Both the position numbers and the translations under genes were made by a program. The notes beneath the pieces are model-generated. The model worked only from the letters and a program-made list of their open reading frames with translations. It did not search any database and was not told the origin of the DNA. DNA of 64,000 bases from Calvatia gigantea (Eukaryota; Basidiomycota; Agaricomycetes; Agaricales; Lycoperdaceae): contig JACAAK010000010.1 of NCBI GenBank assembly GCA_025093985.1, positions 1,902,168-1,966,167 on the forward strand, read 5' to 3'. Positions 36,564 to 48,808 of this stretch are shown piece after piece. Numbering within the stretch: the first letter of the stretch is position 1; every line of letters begins with the position of its first letter.

Positions 36564-38416
36564 TTACAAAGAGCTCACATCAGCAAGAATTTGCCGGGCC
36601 TCAGATATGTCAATAGAAACATCCGAATTCCTCCCTAGTATGGACCGGATATATTGGCACTCCTTCGCAAGGCTATCGTCCTCAGGGACGGTCCCTTCCA
36701 CCAATCCATCAAACCCGAGGGCTGATAATATCTCCTGACATGTCGGCCGTTTCTCAGGCTCAGTTGACCAGCAGGAATTCATCAAGTTCCACATTTCATC
36801 GTCTACTCTGTCCAAGGGACACAACGGGAGTTCCTCGTCAGGTTGCGCGGGTAATCTGCCCTTCATAAGCTGTGAAAGGATCTGGTAATCCCGAGAGTAC
36901 TTGTGGAACGGTAACTTCCGGGTAGTAACCTGTCCAAAGCTTCAGAAATACCCAACCGCACATGGCGTGGACGTACCTCATAACAGACACATCCAAAAGC
37001 CCACATATCACTTGCTCGGCTGGGGCGCGCATCATCTTCCGCCAAGACTAATTCGGGAGCGGCCCAACGATGGGAATGGCCTTGTGCTCCACCCGCTGTG
37101 TATGTGAACCCCAGGGTTCTGTCTGTCCATATGACAGACAACCCAAAATCCGTTATACAAGCGTTTCCGGAGTCGTTCACAAGGATGTTCAGCTGTCCAT
37201 CCGCAGTTGGTCAGTAAAGAGGCCGCAAACGAGATGCAGCAAGTGTAAGGTATAGTCCCTACCCCTTTAAGGTCCGCGTGGATGATGTTTTTGTCGTGCA
37301 GATATTCCAAACCATCTGCGATATCACGGATCTGTGGAGTATGTGGGTAAACAAGGCGGTCGTTAACAGGGGCAGCGAACTAACGAAAGGTTTACGGGGT
37401 GCGGTAGGATTCCGCTCCAGATACGCAACGATATTACCATTCTCCATCCAGGGAGAGACGAGGCAAACCCGTTTCTGTGCCTCGTCAAGGTAAAAGATCC
37501 CGTAGAAAGGAACAATATTGGGATGGTGGAGTTGTCCCCATAAAATGGCTTCCCTGGCATAAATCTAGTGAGGCGACGATCGAGGTTATGTCACCAGTTC
37601 AATAACGTTAGGAGATCGGGCAGTGACCTTTAACATCTTGTCTATTTGGTCCGACTGGGTTACTCGGACGACCTTCAGGCAAAGATCGAGGGCATTGCAC
37701 CGTCCCCTGCGAATGTCACAAAACCCTCCACTGCACTCGCTAGTCCGATATGTTATACTCTTCAACACATACCAGCGAGGATAGAGCAGTGACGCTCCGC
37801 AAAGTTTGCATAGGGTGAGAAGCACATGCTTCTGGAGCCAAGGCGTTGCGGAATTTACCGGTGGCTGGAGCAGTATCTGTCACATTGGGAGGAAGGGATT
37901 ATAGTTGATGATGGTAAAATAGAAGGCGCCAGGTACTTACCAAATACAAAAAGTCTATTAGCAATTGGGCACGGTCCCCTTTTAATTCTTGTAGAGCCTT
38001 CCTTTTTCCTTGGCTGCTAAGCACAGCAGATAGCTCGTCCAAAGAATCCGTTGGGATCGTTTGCAAATCATTTGGGCTGAGAGTCTCGAGCACAGGATCC
38101 GCGTTGAATTCGGCCTAGACGGTGTGCCATTCATGTTAGAATGGGAGAAGCACAATCGTTTTCGATAGCACTGCTGTTATCAACCAGGGACCCAGGCCCC
38201 CCTCGAACAGTTGGGGTCGTTATTGACCTTCCAATCATCTGGTGCCAGCAGCTCCGAAGAATTACAGTATAATTGAGCGTTAGTTACCTTTTGTTTTAAT
38301 TCCGCAAGCATCTCACGGCGGCCCTGGCCCTCGAGGTGTGCGCTACCTTGTTCCGAATCTTCTGGAGCCGCAGAATTCTCCTGAACGGTGCCTTCAAAAC
38401 CGCGGAAAGTGGGCTC
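36564..38416 (-). CDS. TKL-like kinase family copy F, probable second kinase domain of a tandem gene with G
   Basis: The linker exon begins at 38416 (EPTFRGFEGTVQEN ... EMLAELKQK), then the family block ALQELKGDRAQLLIDFLY and the kinase: ECSGGFCDIRRG, LCLKVVRV, HADLKG, DFG (ITDFGLS), AAPELV, DMWAFGCVCYE, C-lobe, tail LGRNSDVSIDISEARQILADV; stop at 36564. All key catalytic residues are present and no frame break was found. There is no four-helix region or good start of its own. The linker exon joins in phase to the tail of G through a canonical intron (38417-38508, GTATGT...CTCTAG, with AACTAAT branch-like element). I therefore favour a single two-kinase gene. Confidence 0.72.
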
Positions 38417-40735
38417 CTAGAGGGTTTGTCGCATGGCTAGAGAAGTCACCCTCGGCATCAATCTCTGTCGTATTAGTTATTTGAAAATCTCTAGAACATC
38501 GTACATACTTGGTTGAGCAAGTCCTGAACTTTAGTCCGGTCGAAGACCACAATGGAATTCTTCCGCACGACGCTCTCAGATACTTACACGATCTTTCTCC
38601 TCGTCATCTACCCTCCGCACGAACCCATATCCCTCAAACTCTTTTAGGATTTGTTGAGACGTGGGTCGTTCGCTAGGCTCCTGTCGCCAGCATCGAGTCA
38701 TTAACTCCCACATTTCATCAACCTTGTCCATGGGTGGTGTTGTGGAGTCGCGTTGAGCTGGTGATATGCCCTGGGAAAGCTTCCTGAGGATCTGTACATC
38801 GGACTGCCCTTGAAACGGCATCCGGTTGGATATGACCTATGGTGATGTATTGAACATTGCCAATATCGGGAAAGGTGGAATATTCCTACTTCATAGCAAA
38901 CACACGCAAAGGCCCATACATCACTCGCTCGACTTGGACGTTCATCGTCCTCTAACAGCTCGGGGGCAATCCAAGGTGTTGTGCGGCGAGATGAATAGTC
39001 GAGGGTAAGATCACCCATGGCGGTAATAAGTCCGAGTGCATCATTCATGTTAGTGGACGACAACCCGAAATCTGTTATACAGGCCTCTCCGGAATCCTTC
39101 ACAAGGATATTCGGCTACACATACAAGTTTGGTCACGTTCACGAAAATAAAATAAAAACGGAGCTTACCCCCTTGAGATCCCCATGAACGATATTCATAC
39201 CATGGAGATACTCTAGACCGCTGACAATGTCCCAGACCTGAAGGATTGCATTAAATAAAGAAGGAACAAGACGAAAGCCGGACTGACAAGCAGTGTACGA
39301 GGCACTTTGGGGTTCCGTTTAAGATATGTGACGACATTGCCATTCCTCATCCAAGGGGTTACACGGCAAATTGCATTCGGTTCTTGATCAAGGTCGAAAA
39401 CGCCGAAAAAGGGTACTATGTTGGGGTGTTGAAGTCTCCACCACAGAACTGCCTCTTTGGCGTAAAGCTGAGGATACGCAACAGGGTCATCAGATGACAA
39501 TCGAGGAATATTGAACGGGAAGAACCTTCAAGGCCATATCTTTCTGGACTCTTCCACGCAACCGTATCACTCTTAAGGAGACTTCGAGGTTATTGTAACG
39601 CCCCTTGTATGTGTCACCAGTTATGTTATCGGAGGCAATCTCCAAATCCTCAGCGCTCTGCAGTATGCGCAGACGGGGGTTGAGCATCGATGCCTCACAA
39701 AGTTTTCGGAGCGTTAAAAGAGCGGACTCGCGAAGTTGGGGGGTCAAAAGGGACGGCTGTGCCAATAGCTGTGCCTGAGGTGGCGCGTCAATATTTCAAT
39801 GATAAGTTGGGGATCCTTGCACCACGCTCACCCAGTGCAACGAGTCTATCGCCTGCTGAGCAAAATCCCCCCTCAAATTTTGGAGGGTCTGCCTTTTACG
39901 CGGATTATTCAAGATGCTAATGAGTTGATCCACGAGAGGGTCCTGCTTAATCGATATCTGATAGTTGCTCAGTCAACGTTGAAATAATTTGGTTTTAATC
40001 ATATCCATTCCAAACCGACGGGTTCGAAAGGGAAAGGAGAAAAAAGACATATTGGGGGTTTTACCTTTCGAGTGTCCTGGGTAGGAACAGGCATCCAGTG
40101 TCTCATGCGCATCGGTAATCTGTGTTGGTCCGGCTTGACTGGAAGTCCTTAGGTTACCATCCTCCTCCTCCCTTTCCTCTTCTTCCGATGGGTCATCACG
40201 CCTGAGCAATAATGAGAATATCAGCTAACGAAGATCCTGCTCACGCACTTGGGTGAAATCGCTTGGATCAGTCTGACAGCATGATCCAGCTGGCCGTGGC
40301 ACTCCGTACATTCGCGCTCGAGCTTGCCGCGAGCTGCCGAGCATTTTTGAACGTGTTCCAACGTCTTGCTTAAAACCCTGAATTCCGGTTTGGCGTTAAT
40401 TAGTCAGTCTACCCGATCTAGGGTTCCCGAGATAATATCGATAAGTGACACTCACGAACTGGCTTCGTCGGTTTGTGACTGTCTCATAGCACTCTGAGAA
40501 AGCCGAGACTCTGCCTGCCATACTTCCATCGCCAGCCGCATGCTCTTCACCCCAAGAGGTCCTACATCGCCCTGTAGAACAACTCAGAAAATCAGCTAAG
40601 TCTCCGGGAATCAAGCGTACCTGATTTTCGCAGGCCTTGACTATCTCTGAGGCCAAGTCAACTATGAGTGAGATCAACATCAATCTAATGCATGCAAGAA
40701 AATGGAGTTGTACCGAGCTGTTGCCCTGGAGGCAT
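38417..40735 (-). CDS. TKL-like kinase family copy G, MLKL/HeLo-like N-terminus plus pseudokinase-like domain
   Basis: ATG at 40735 (MPPGQQL), then in-phase exons VDLASEIVKACENQ, GVKSMRLAMEVWQAESRLS, VLSKTLEHVQKCSAARGKLE, ECHGQLDHAVRLIQAI, and an acidic exon (DDPSEEEEREEEDGN). The family block is LRGDFAQQAIDSLHW. In the kinase, the invariant lysine of paralogs (LCLKV) is Arg here (VSLRVIR, codon 39571-39573), and the glycine loop is diverged (DNITGDTYKG). HGDLKG, DFG (ITDFGLS), APELL and FACVCYE are kept. The activation segment is longer than in other copies. An extra base near 38577 separates EEKDRVS from the tail RKNSIVVFDRTKVQDLLNQ. It continues into F by an in-phase intron. Predicted weak or no catalysis. 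Confidence 0.7.
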
Positions 40736-42634
40736 GACGAGCTTGCCCAGGGGCAGAGCGTTGTCTGGCGGGTCACGTTCGGCAATGAAGGGATTACGGC
40801 ACCAACAACACTTTCCGGCGCTCAGGCGCTTTGAGCACTTGCAAATGTCAGGGTGTCAGGAAAGATATTACTCCTGTAAACTATGAACCGGGGCCGGCGA
40901 CAACAACACAACTCAAACATGACATGGACAAAAAACAGCGGTTCAAGGGATGCATCCAGGGGTTTCCCCCCTCCTTGAAGCTTCGAGGCTCCTTATAGGT
41001 TCAGTAGTTCGCCATCAATCATTCCTCCACCGAAGGAATTCAAGCCACGGCACACCCATACGGGCATTCGCGGGCGACATTTCACAGGCAGAAATGAGGC
41101 GTGCAACGTGAGCATGTATCTTGGTTATGTGGACGTCAGTTGAGCGAACTGACTACCCGGATTGCACAGCGGGTTTAAGTTGCCTCCAACAGTGGTATGA
41201 TTAACTTATGAGGTTGGCTATGCTGGAACTCCAGTCGACTCCATCATAATTTATAGCACTTGGTTCACTCTCCTGGATAGAGAGTATGCTGAACCGTGGA
41301 TTATTCGAAGGCTGAAAATGCTTGAAGACTAACTTGAGTTCCCTGAAAATCCATGGCTTATGATAGAATATGGGTTGTCACAAGTGCTACTATGGGTTAT
41401 GGCAGGGACTCAGATCTCAGAGTTGACTGTACCTTACCTTTCTCTTAAAACTGGGAGTATGAGATTGATGCACCTTTCCAAGTTCCATCATTCCATGGCA
41501 TAATAGATATGTAGATGCCGCTCCCGTATTGATTAATATTGATTCCCAACTCAAACGCTCCACTACCGCTTTCAACCTAGATCATTGATTAGCACGATAA
41601 CCCTCGCAAGACGGGCGCATATAATTACGACGTCAGTACCCCACTTATATTCTTCCCAACTAACTTTTGAATGCCCCGTATTGTTGTTTTACATCCTTTT
41701 TCTAGGGAATCACTAAATTCAATCTGATACCCCCAACCTACCCATTCCCCGCATTTGAGCTATCAGGACAGCCATTTGGGGGGGAACGCATTGGATAACT
41801 GAACAAGGGACGCATCCTCAAACCCCCCAAAGAAGAATGATGAGGTGTTACTCTCCCGGGAGCCGTTCTTATTTCTTTCCTAAGCAGCGCCAGTACCAGT
41901 ACCGAACGTGATTAGTGATACATGGGCCAACCAATCTCAGCGGACTCTGAATGGCCTGAGACTTGGAGCAGGATATGGACCCATTTACGCCCATAATTTC
42001 GATGACAGCCCAATGATACGAGTGATAGCCTTTGGATCTGGGATGCTCCTTGGACAAGGAGGCTGGAACAGGACGGATACTAGTCCGAGACTCGCCACAT
42101 CTTCGTCCAATAAGCGCATTGCCTTTACAAATCGCGAACAGCTAAAATTGGATTATTCGGATCTGAAGATCTGGAGTGTCCTGCGCCCGTTCCGTAATCC
42201 GAGCCACTATGTACTTAGTGTTCCATACGCATGCAATGATAGTCTCCCCGGCAGAGCTGGGAACACGGTCTGTGTATGAAGACGCGAATTGGTTACGACC
42301 TCACGTACCACTCGATGGCATTGGCACAAATACCAAAACTCATTAATTTGAATTGCGTCTTGACCCCCCACTTGAAATTTCCACTTATCCTTCCACTCCT
42401 ATTTCTCTAAACCTCCAGCTATCCAATGCCTGATACTAGAGAACTTGTATGAAGCTATCACTGACGCGCCTGACTTCTGTTTGGTCGGAGGTCATATATG
42501 ACTTCACTCACGCCCCACAACATTCACGCCCCACAACATACGTCAAGGTTTCACGGATCTACACCTCGATCATGTACTGGAGTATATAGTCACCCTCACC
42601 TACAGCAACATGCCAACAAACCACTCAGTAAACC
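40736..42634. other. Spacer with F-box gene relic
   Basis: No complete gene was recognised. About 41925-41995 resembles the 3' end of the F-box gene. The open frame 41908-42279 contains this relic and is not supported as a gene. Confidence 0.45.
41925..41995 (+). pseudogene. Relic of F-box gene 3' end
   Basis: Translates LRLGAGYGPIYAHNFDDS, lining up with TRLGAEYGLGWACDFDES at the C-terminus of the F-box protein (36270-36325). The nucleotides match well by eye over about 50 bases (GAGACTTGGAGCAGGATATG versus GAGGCTTGGAGCGGAATATG). Confidence 0.5.
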
Positions 42635-43413
42635 ATGGCTTCTTCACAGACCCAAACTATTGCACAGGCCATCACCACCGACCACCATGAGGTGAGTTTC
42701 CGTTTTTGGTAACGAATGGATAGGTTGGCCGATAGTTGCTGGAATAGATATGGGCGTATTATGACAAATACCTCCAGAATGCGGGCAATGTCGACGTCCA
42801 AACACGTTGGACAAATCAACTGGCTTGGGAAATTGCGCGCCACTCAGTTGGTGAAGAGCTTGTTGTGTACCCTATGTTCGAGAAGTATCTCGGTGCGAAG
42901 GGTAAAGAAATGGCAGATCATGACAGACGGGACCACCAGGTACTGTTATTCTCTTGGGATACGTACGCAATTCTTACTTGCTCGATTCAGTATGTCAAAG
43001 ACAGCCTGTACAAGCTCGAGAAGTTGAAGCCCGGCACACAAGAACACGCAGCCCGATTAAAGGACATCATCGACCATTTGAGGGAACATGCGGGTAACGA
43101 AGAGAGGGATGACTTGCCGGCGCTTCAGGAAGCAATTTCGGTCCAGCAAAGCATTGATGCTGCGAAGAGCTTCGAGCGCACGAAGAAGTTTGTTCCAACA
43201 AGGTAACTCACCCTTTCATCCTTTAAAGGGTCCTCTATCTAATGGAATGGTGGTTACAGATCTCATCCCAATGCGCCAGACAAGCCGCCCTTTGAGACAT
43301 TTGCTGGGCTACTTGCTGCCCCTATAGACAAACTCAAGGATTTGTTCTCCAGGTTCCCGTCTGATACAGAAGTAGAGGCAGTAACTGCCCAGGCAAGACA
43401 AACGATTAATTAA
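42635..43413 (+). CDS. Hemerythrin-like HHE cation-binding domain protein
   Basis: Four exons: 42635-42691, 42748-42939, 42991-43202, 43260-43413; 204 residues; stop TAA 43411-43413. The HHE pattern is complete: ITTDHHE, RWTNQLAWEIARHSVGEELVV, YPMFEK, MADHDRRDHQ, YVKDSLYKLEKL, DIIDHLREHAGNEERDDLP. His and Glu residues in these helices would bind a di-iron or other metal centre. The 51-base intron at 42940-42990 has no stop and could be read through, but removing it restores the family spacing DHQ-YVKDSLY. Known relatives bind oxygen, NO or iron; the role here is unknown. Confidence 0.88.
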
Positions 43414-43997
43414 GAACACTGTCTGTCTGGCTTCAATCTCTATTGACCAGGTTGGGGTGTTTCACGAAGATATTTTGTTGTACGACTATGCCTGTCCGAA
43501 ATAGGACTTAGTAATTTCCAATTTCAAACCATTTACGAACGCCAAAAGACCGCTTCATCTCATTGACGCGGTAGCACTAAGCACAGGAACCTGAGCGACC
43601 CTACAGCCTTCTGCAATCAAAAGATAAGATTCTGTGTATCACACTGCCTGCATAATGAGCTTGTTGTCCACTCTCGAGTTCTGGTACCTGAGCTTCAAAG
43701 CTTCGAGCTTGAGTCTCTGGATCCACGCCAAAGGAAATGTTAGTGGTCAGCTTTTGAGCTCTTGCGGGATGCAAAGGTCGGGTGCTTTTCAATGCTTTTA
43801 TCTGGTGGTTGCCACCAACCTGCCCCACCGCACCTCAGTCAGCGCCAAATCATTAATCATGGATGGTCATGATCCATCGAAAATACGATTTATTTATAGG
43901 AAAACTACCTTTACTTACTGAAATGTACAATCTTTTAGGCCACTTCTTACTAATTCCAGAGTCTCTAAAGTCAAAGGACCGGGGCACCTCGTCAATG
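43414..43997. other. Convergent intergenic region
   Basis: This lies between the HHE gene and OYE gene 1 3' ends; no gene recognised. Confidence 0.5.
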
Positions 43998-45441
43998 TTA
44001 TAACTTCTCCTTCGGTTTGTCACCATGCCCGAGCGCCCGTTTCCAACGCGGGGTGAAACCCCATCCAATCTGCTTTGCAACGTTGATCTCCACACCCAGT
44101 TCGTCGGCCATGGCCCAAACAAGCCCAGGGTTCTTTATAAACTGGCGCCCAATAACTATGAGATCTGCCCAGCCCGAGTCTAACACTTTCTGCGCGATGT
44201 GCCCCGTCCCCAAATAACCGACTGCACTGACTAAAAGCTTGTTCCCAACAGATTTCTTCACTGCACCGGCCAGGTGTGCTTGATATGCTTCACCTGGGAT
44301 TACGCGTTGCAGTGCGTTATTGCCTCCTGACGAGACATCGAGGACATCGACCCCATGATCAACGAGAACATGTGCGAGACGGACTGTGTCTTCAGCCCTC
44401 CATTGTGGTTCGTCAGGCGCAACTTGCTCCAACCATTCTGTCCCCGACACCCTGCTCTCCGCCATTAGGTATTTAGACCACTGGTGTGGGAAGGGTTACG
44501 AACCTGACGAATAATGGCATCGTTTCCGGCATAACACTCCTGAGGGCATCCACGACTTCTACTAATATCCGGATCCGATTCTCGAAACTGCCACCATACT
44601 CATCGGTCCGGATATTACTGGATGGACTCATGAAGGATGACAGTAAGTATCCATGCGCCGAGTGAATCTCAATTGCGTCGAACCCAGCCTTTACCGCCCT
44701 CGCAGCCCCAGCCCTAAACGCCTCGACTACCCTCTTTATTCCTTCCGTTGTCAGCGCCTTTGGCGTTGGATAACCCTCACGAAACGGTGTTGTACCTGGT
44801 CCCCAGACATTATCAGGCCATCCACGTTCGCGCGGATTATCAGCTGCTGTCGGAGGTTCAGAATAGATCCAAGGGGGAAGTGTAGACGCTTTTCGGCCAG
44901 CGTGGGCAAGTTGGATCCCGAGTTTCTGCGACTGAGAGTGTGCGTATTCGGTAAGGCGGGAGAGGGGTTCGATGTAGTCATCAGACCAAATGCCTGTATC
45001 CTCTGGAGTGATACGTCCCTCGGGGACTACCGCGGTTGCTTCGAGGAAGGAAAGGCCAGGGCCCCGATTGACGATGCTGCTGACTGCGAACTGGAGGGTG
45101 AGTACGAGGCAGGAGCCACTTAGCCGGACAACGTACTATGGCTCAAATGCCACGGCGTTACAAATCCGTTCTCGGCCGAGTATTGGCATAGAGGAGACAA
45201 CTATAATGCCACCGAAGATTAACAACGGTCTGAGCATATGAAAATGATCAATAAGAGGAAAGATACCGACAACGATACGACTATGAAGCTCAAGGCCACG
45301 AATCTTGATAGGTTGAAAAAGTGTCGGTATTGGTTTGCCATTGGGTTGAGGGTTGATTGCGCTACCGGCAACACGAACTTGGTGGGGTGTGAAGAACGAA
45401 ACTCCCGGTGCAGGATCATTGAGTTCGCGGTTTTGCGACAT
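43998..45441 (-). CDS. NADH:flavin oxidoreductase, old yellow enzyme (YqjM-like), paralog 1
   Basis: Exons 45271-45441, 45137-45200, 44504-45083, 43998-44451 join in phase to 422 residues. FMN-binding TIM barrel: FQPIKIRGLELHSRIV, LSPLCQYSAENGFVTPWHL, EGRITPEDTGIWSD, LAHAGRKAS, the substrate-anchoring pair HSAHGYLLSSF, RTDEYGGSFENR, SGTEWLEQVAP, VSSGGNN, GRQFIKNPGL. The YqjM-type cysteine (LCQYS) that tunes flavin potential is kept. Such enzymes use NAD(P)H to reduce activated C=C bonds of enals, enones, nitro compounds and similar xenobiotics. The ATG at 45441 is used; upstream in-frame codons lack ATG. No frame breaks. The paralog lies 1.3 kb upstream in the same orientation. Confidence 0.93.
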
Positions 45442-46744
45442 TCTCAATTGCGAGAGCGAGATATTCAGGGAGATGGATTATATGGACACTGTTAGTGCTT
45501 GCTAACGACCAGAGCCAAGGAGAGGAGAACGTCGGAGGGAAAATCCATCCAGCTTCTGATATATAGCCAATACGTCATTGTCCAATCATAAGATAGGTTA
45601 TTTCGTGTTATAAATCCAGGAACCAGTTAACCAATGCATGAGATTGATGACAAACAGCCCAACAGAAGCAGCACATTTCGAGTCCCAGATGCTGAGGACG
45701 TGTGAAGAGGCGGCTTAAAAGTTCAGGCGTTAGAAAATTCTGCTAAGTCGTATTTGGTGGGGGCGGAAGGGTATGTGTGGGATACCGGACCGGTGATTGC
45801 TCAGCGAATTCTGAAATGACGCTAGTTCTGGCGTCGATTTGTTAGGACACTGGAGGTACATATTTGTGGGAAAAAACTTAGGGACAATGGTGCCGTGGAG
45901 GTGAGTCGGAACCCGGATGTAGTTTGGCCGATACTCGCTTCTGACGTCAAGGTTTTTTATTTTACTTTCGAGCTGCAAATAGCTACTGTACGCTCATCTT
46001 TGCGCGATTCACGATTACAGACCATTACAAAGCCAAGTTTAAAGCGACACGTAAGGCAGAGGGCACTGGAACCAAGGAGTCATCGTCTCGGGTAAAGATG
46101 GGCCTACGCAATGCCTGCATTTTGGACATGGTTCTCGATGTAGGAGCTCAATGGGTCGCGCCATTGGCTTCTATCCTAGTTGATGGCTGAACGTTAAAGC
46201 TTTTGAAGGCCTCCGGCGTATTCCATATTTTGTGCTCGGTTTATACAGGAGCCACCAGGATAAATCACAAGATTTCAAGTTCAGCCAGATAGGGTGTGAC
46301 CACAGGCGATGACAGTGTAATAACATGGGCCCACGCCGACGGTTTGGGGCAACAATACACACAGGACGTCACCGGCCGATTCAAGCCCGTTCATTACTTA
46401 TACACTACCTTACCCGTTACTGCGTGGCCAATTCTCGACAAGGGGATGGCCCAATGGTCAATTCGATTCTTGTTCCATTAATGCTTTCGGAGAATTCGGA
46501 AAAAATAAACGATCTACTGAGATAAAACACGACCAAGAGATTGCTACAAGCGTCCAAGAACCAAGACATGTGCTACCGGGACCTTCGAGCGGTACTTAAA
46601 TCGAAAGTGTCGGCGGGCCGGATGTTGTGTGTCGCGCAACCGCCAGATGCTGATCTAAAATGAGGCCATAGCGCGGGGAGAGAGAGGGTGGGGGGGAGGC
46701 CTGGGTCAAGGATAGAAAGCGCGAGGGTAGAAATTCCACCTTAA
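45442..46744. other. Spacer between the two OYE genes
   Basis: This contains the OYE 1 promoter and the OYE 2 3' flank. No gene recognised; short frames at 45730-46525 are not supported. Confidence 0.45.
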
Positions 46745-48194
46745 TTACGCCCCATCTGGCAGTGACTTATCACCATGCCCAAGCACTTGCTTCCATCGTC
46801 GCTGGAAACCCCATCCAATCTGCTTCGCAACGTGGATTTCAACACCCAGTTCCTCGGCCATCGCCCAAACAAGCCCAGGATTCTTCAAAAACTGCCGCCC
46901 AATAACCACGACATCTGTCCAACCATCGTCTATTACTTTTTGCGCGATACGGCCAGTCCCCAATGCACCGACTGTGCTGATGACCAGTTTGTTTCCGACA
47001 GCTTTCTTCACTGCACCGGCAAGGTGTGCTTGATATGCTTCACCTGTAATTATACGTTGCCGTGCATCCATGCCCGCTGAAGAGACGTCCACGAGATCGA
47101 CTCCGTGGTCAGCAAGCAGATGTACGAGACGGATTGTATCTTCGATTCTCCATTGTGGCTCGTCAGGTGCAACTTTTTCCAGCCATTCTGTTCCTGATAA
47201 TCTGTACGCCATGTCTAGCTGCTTGCCACCAAATCACGGAAATGGCACAAGCACGAACCTGACGAACAGCGGCATTGACTCTGGCATAACACCTCTAACA
47301 GCATCCACAACCTCCACCAATATCCGAATCCGATTTTCGAAACTGCCACCGTATTCATCAGTCCTGGTGTTGCTGGTCGGGGTCAAGAAGGACGAGAGCA
47401 AGTATCCGTGCGCCGCATGAAGATTAATCACATCAAACCCAGCTTTTATCCCCCTCACAGCTGCATTCCTAAACGCATTGACGACCTCCTTTATCCCCTC
47501 CTTTGTCAGCGCCTTGGGCGTTGGGAAATGCTCACTAAAGGGTATTGTGCTTGGCCCCCAGATATTGTCAGGCCACCCCCGCTCGCGTGGATTGTCCAAG
47601 GCTATAGGTGGGTATGCGGTAACCCAAGGGGCGACAATCGACCCTTTGCGACCAGCATGTGCAAGTTCAATCCCGATCTTCTGTGACTGGGAGTGCGCGA
47701 ATTCGACGATGCGCGAGAGGGGTTCAATGTGAGCGTCGGACCAGATACCCGCATCCTCTGGGGTAATGCGTCCCTCAGGAAGCACTGCAGTTGCTTCGAA
47801 GCAGGTAAACCCTGGACCTCGAGTGATGATGCTACCGACTGTGGGCGCAAAGTGAGCGAGAAATATGACCAGGGTATGCTAAAGGTGACGTACGGTTGAC
47901 TAGGTGCCAAGGCGTTACAAACCCGTCCTCCGCAGAATACTGGGACATAGGAGATAGCTATAATGATGTTGATGGCCTCGTGTTAGCACAGGTTATCGAA
48001 TTTGCATGGGTGCGATACTCAACGAAGATGCGATTATGAAATTCAAGGCCTCGAATCTTGATGGGTTGGAAAAGCGTAGGGATGGGTTTGCCACTGCTTT
48101 GAGGAATTTTAGCACTGCCAGCGACATTGGTTTGGTGGGGGGTGAAGAATGGTGCGCCGGGTGTGGTAACGTTGGCGTCGCGGATTTCGGACAT
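46745..48194 (-). CDS. NADH:flavin oxidoreductase, old yellow enzyme (YqjM-like), paralog 2
   Basis: Exons 48024-48194, 47894-47957, 47259-47838, 46745-47201 give 423 residues. The first three have exactly the same lengths as in paralog 1, showing tandem gene duplication. Same OYE landmarks: LFQPIKIRGLEFHNRIF, EGRITPEDAGIW, LAHAGRKGS, HAAHGYLLSSF, RTDEYGGSFENR, SGTEWLEKVAP, GRQFLKNPGL. Distinct: the redox-tuning cysteine position is Ser (LSPMSQYSAEDGF instead of LSPLCQYSAENGF), so flavin potential and perhaps substrate range should differ. ATG at 48194. No frame breaks. Confidence 0.93.
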
Positions 48195-48808
48195 TCTGGA
48201 AGGCTAGCAATGGACAATCCAGGAACAATAATGTACGAGCAGCTTTTATTAGTTGAGGGTGGTGGAAGAGGGAGAGGTATGGTTGGAAAATCGATCTTGT
48301 GTCCTGATTTATATTCGAGGCTGCATCAATCCTCGGGTAGATATAAATCCAAGGATCCGGAGATAATCGATACGGGACGGACGAAGAGCGGTACAAGGTA
48401 AATACCAGATGCAAATAACGCGCGAATCCGTCGTTTGAGAAGCAGCGCTTGGCATGGAATTCTTGTGCATGATTGCAATATGGAGAGTAAGTGAGTTGCT
48501 GATTTGATGACTTATCCGCGAGGGCGTTGAATGGCACCAGTTTTAATACCAAATTAGTGAAGTAGATGGGCATAGAATTAATTAATGCGGGAGCTTAAAT
48601 ACAAAGACGAAGAGAACGGAAGCAAACCGGAATATACTTTGGCCGCCAGCCGCCCATCCTCGGCCTGAAGGAGTTCATTAACGTTTATTATCATTGGTGA
48701 ATTTTCTTGGCGGAAACGAGGTGATTAGATCATCGATCAAGTCAAACTACAGCACTACAAACTGATGAGATAGCAACACAAATAAAACAGCGAAGGCGTA
48801 ACAACCAT
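48195..48808. other. Spacer between OYE 2 and condensin gene
   Basis: OYE 2 promoter and condensin 3' flank; no gene recognised. Confidence 0.5.

Noticed and set aside
44653..45123. Plus-strand open frame of 156 codons
   Set aside because: Antisense of OYE paralog 1 exon 3.
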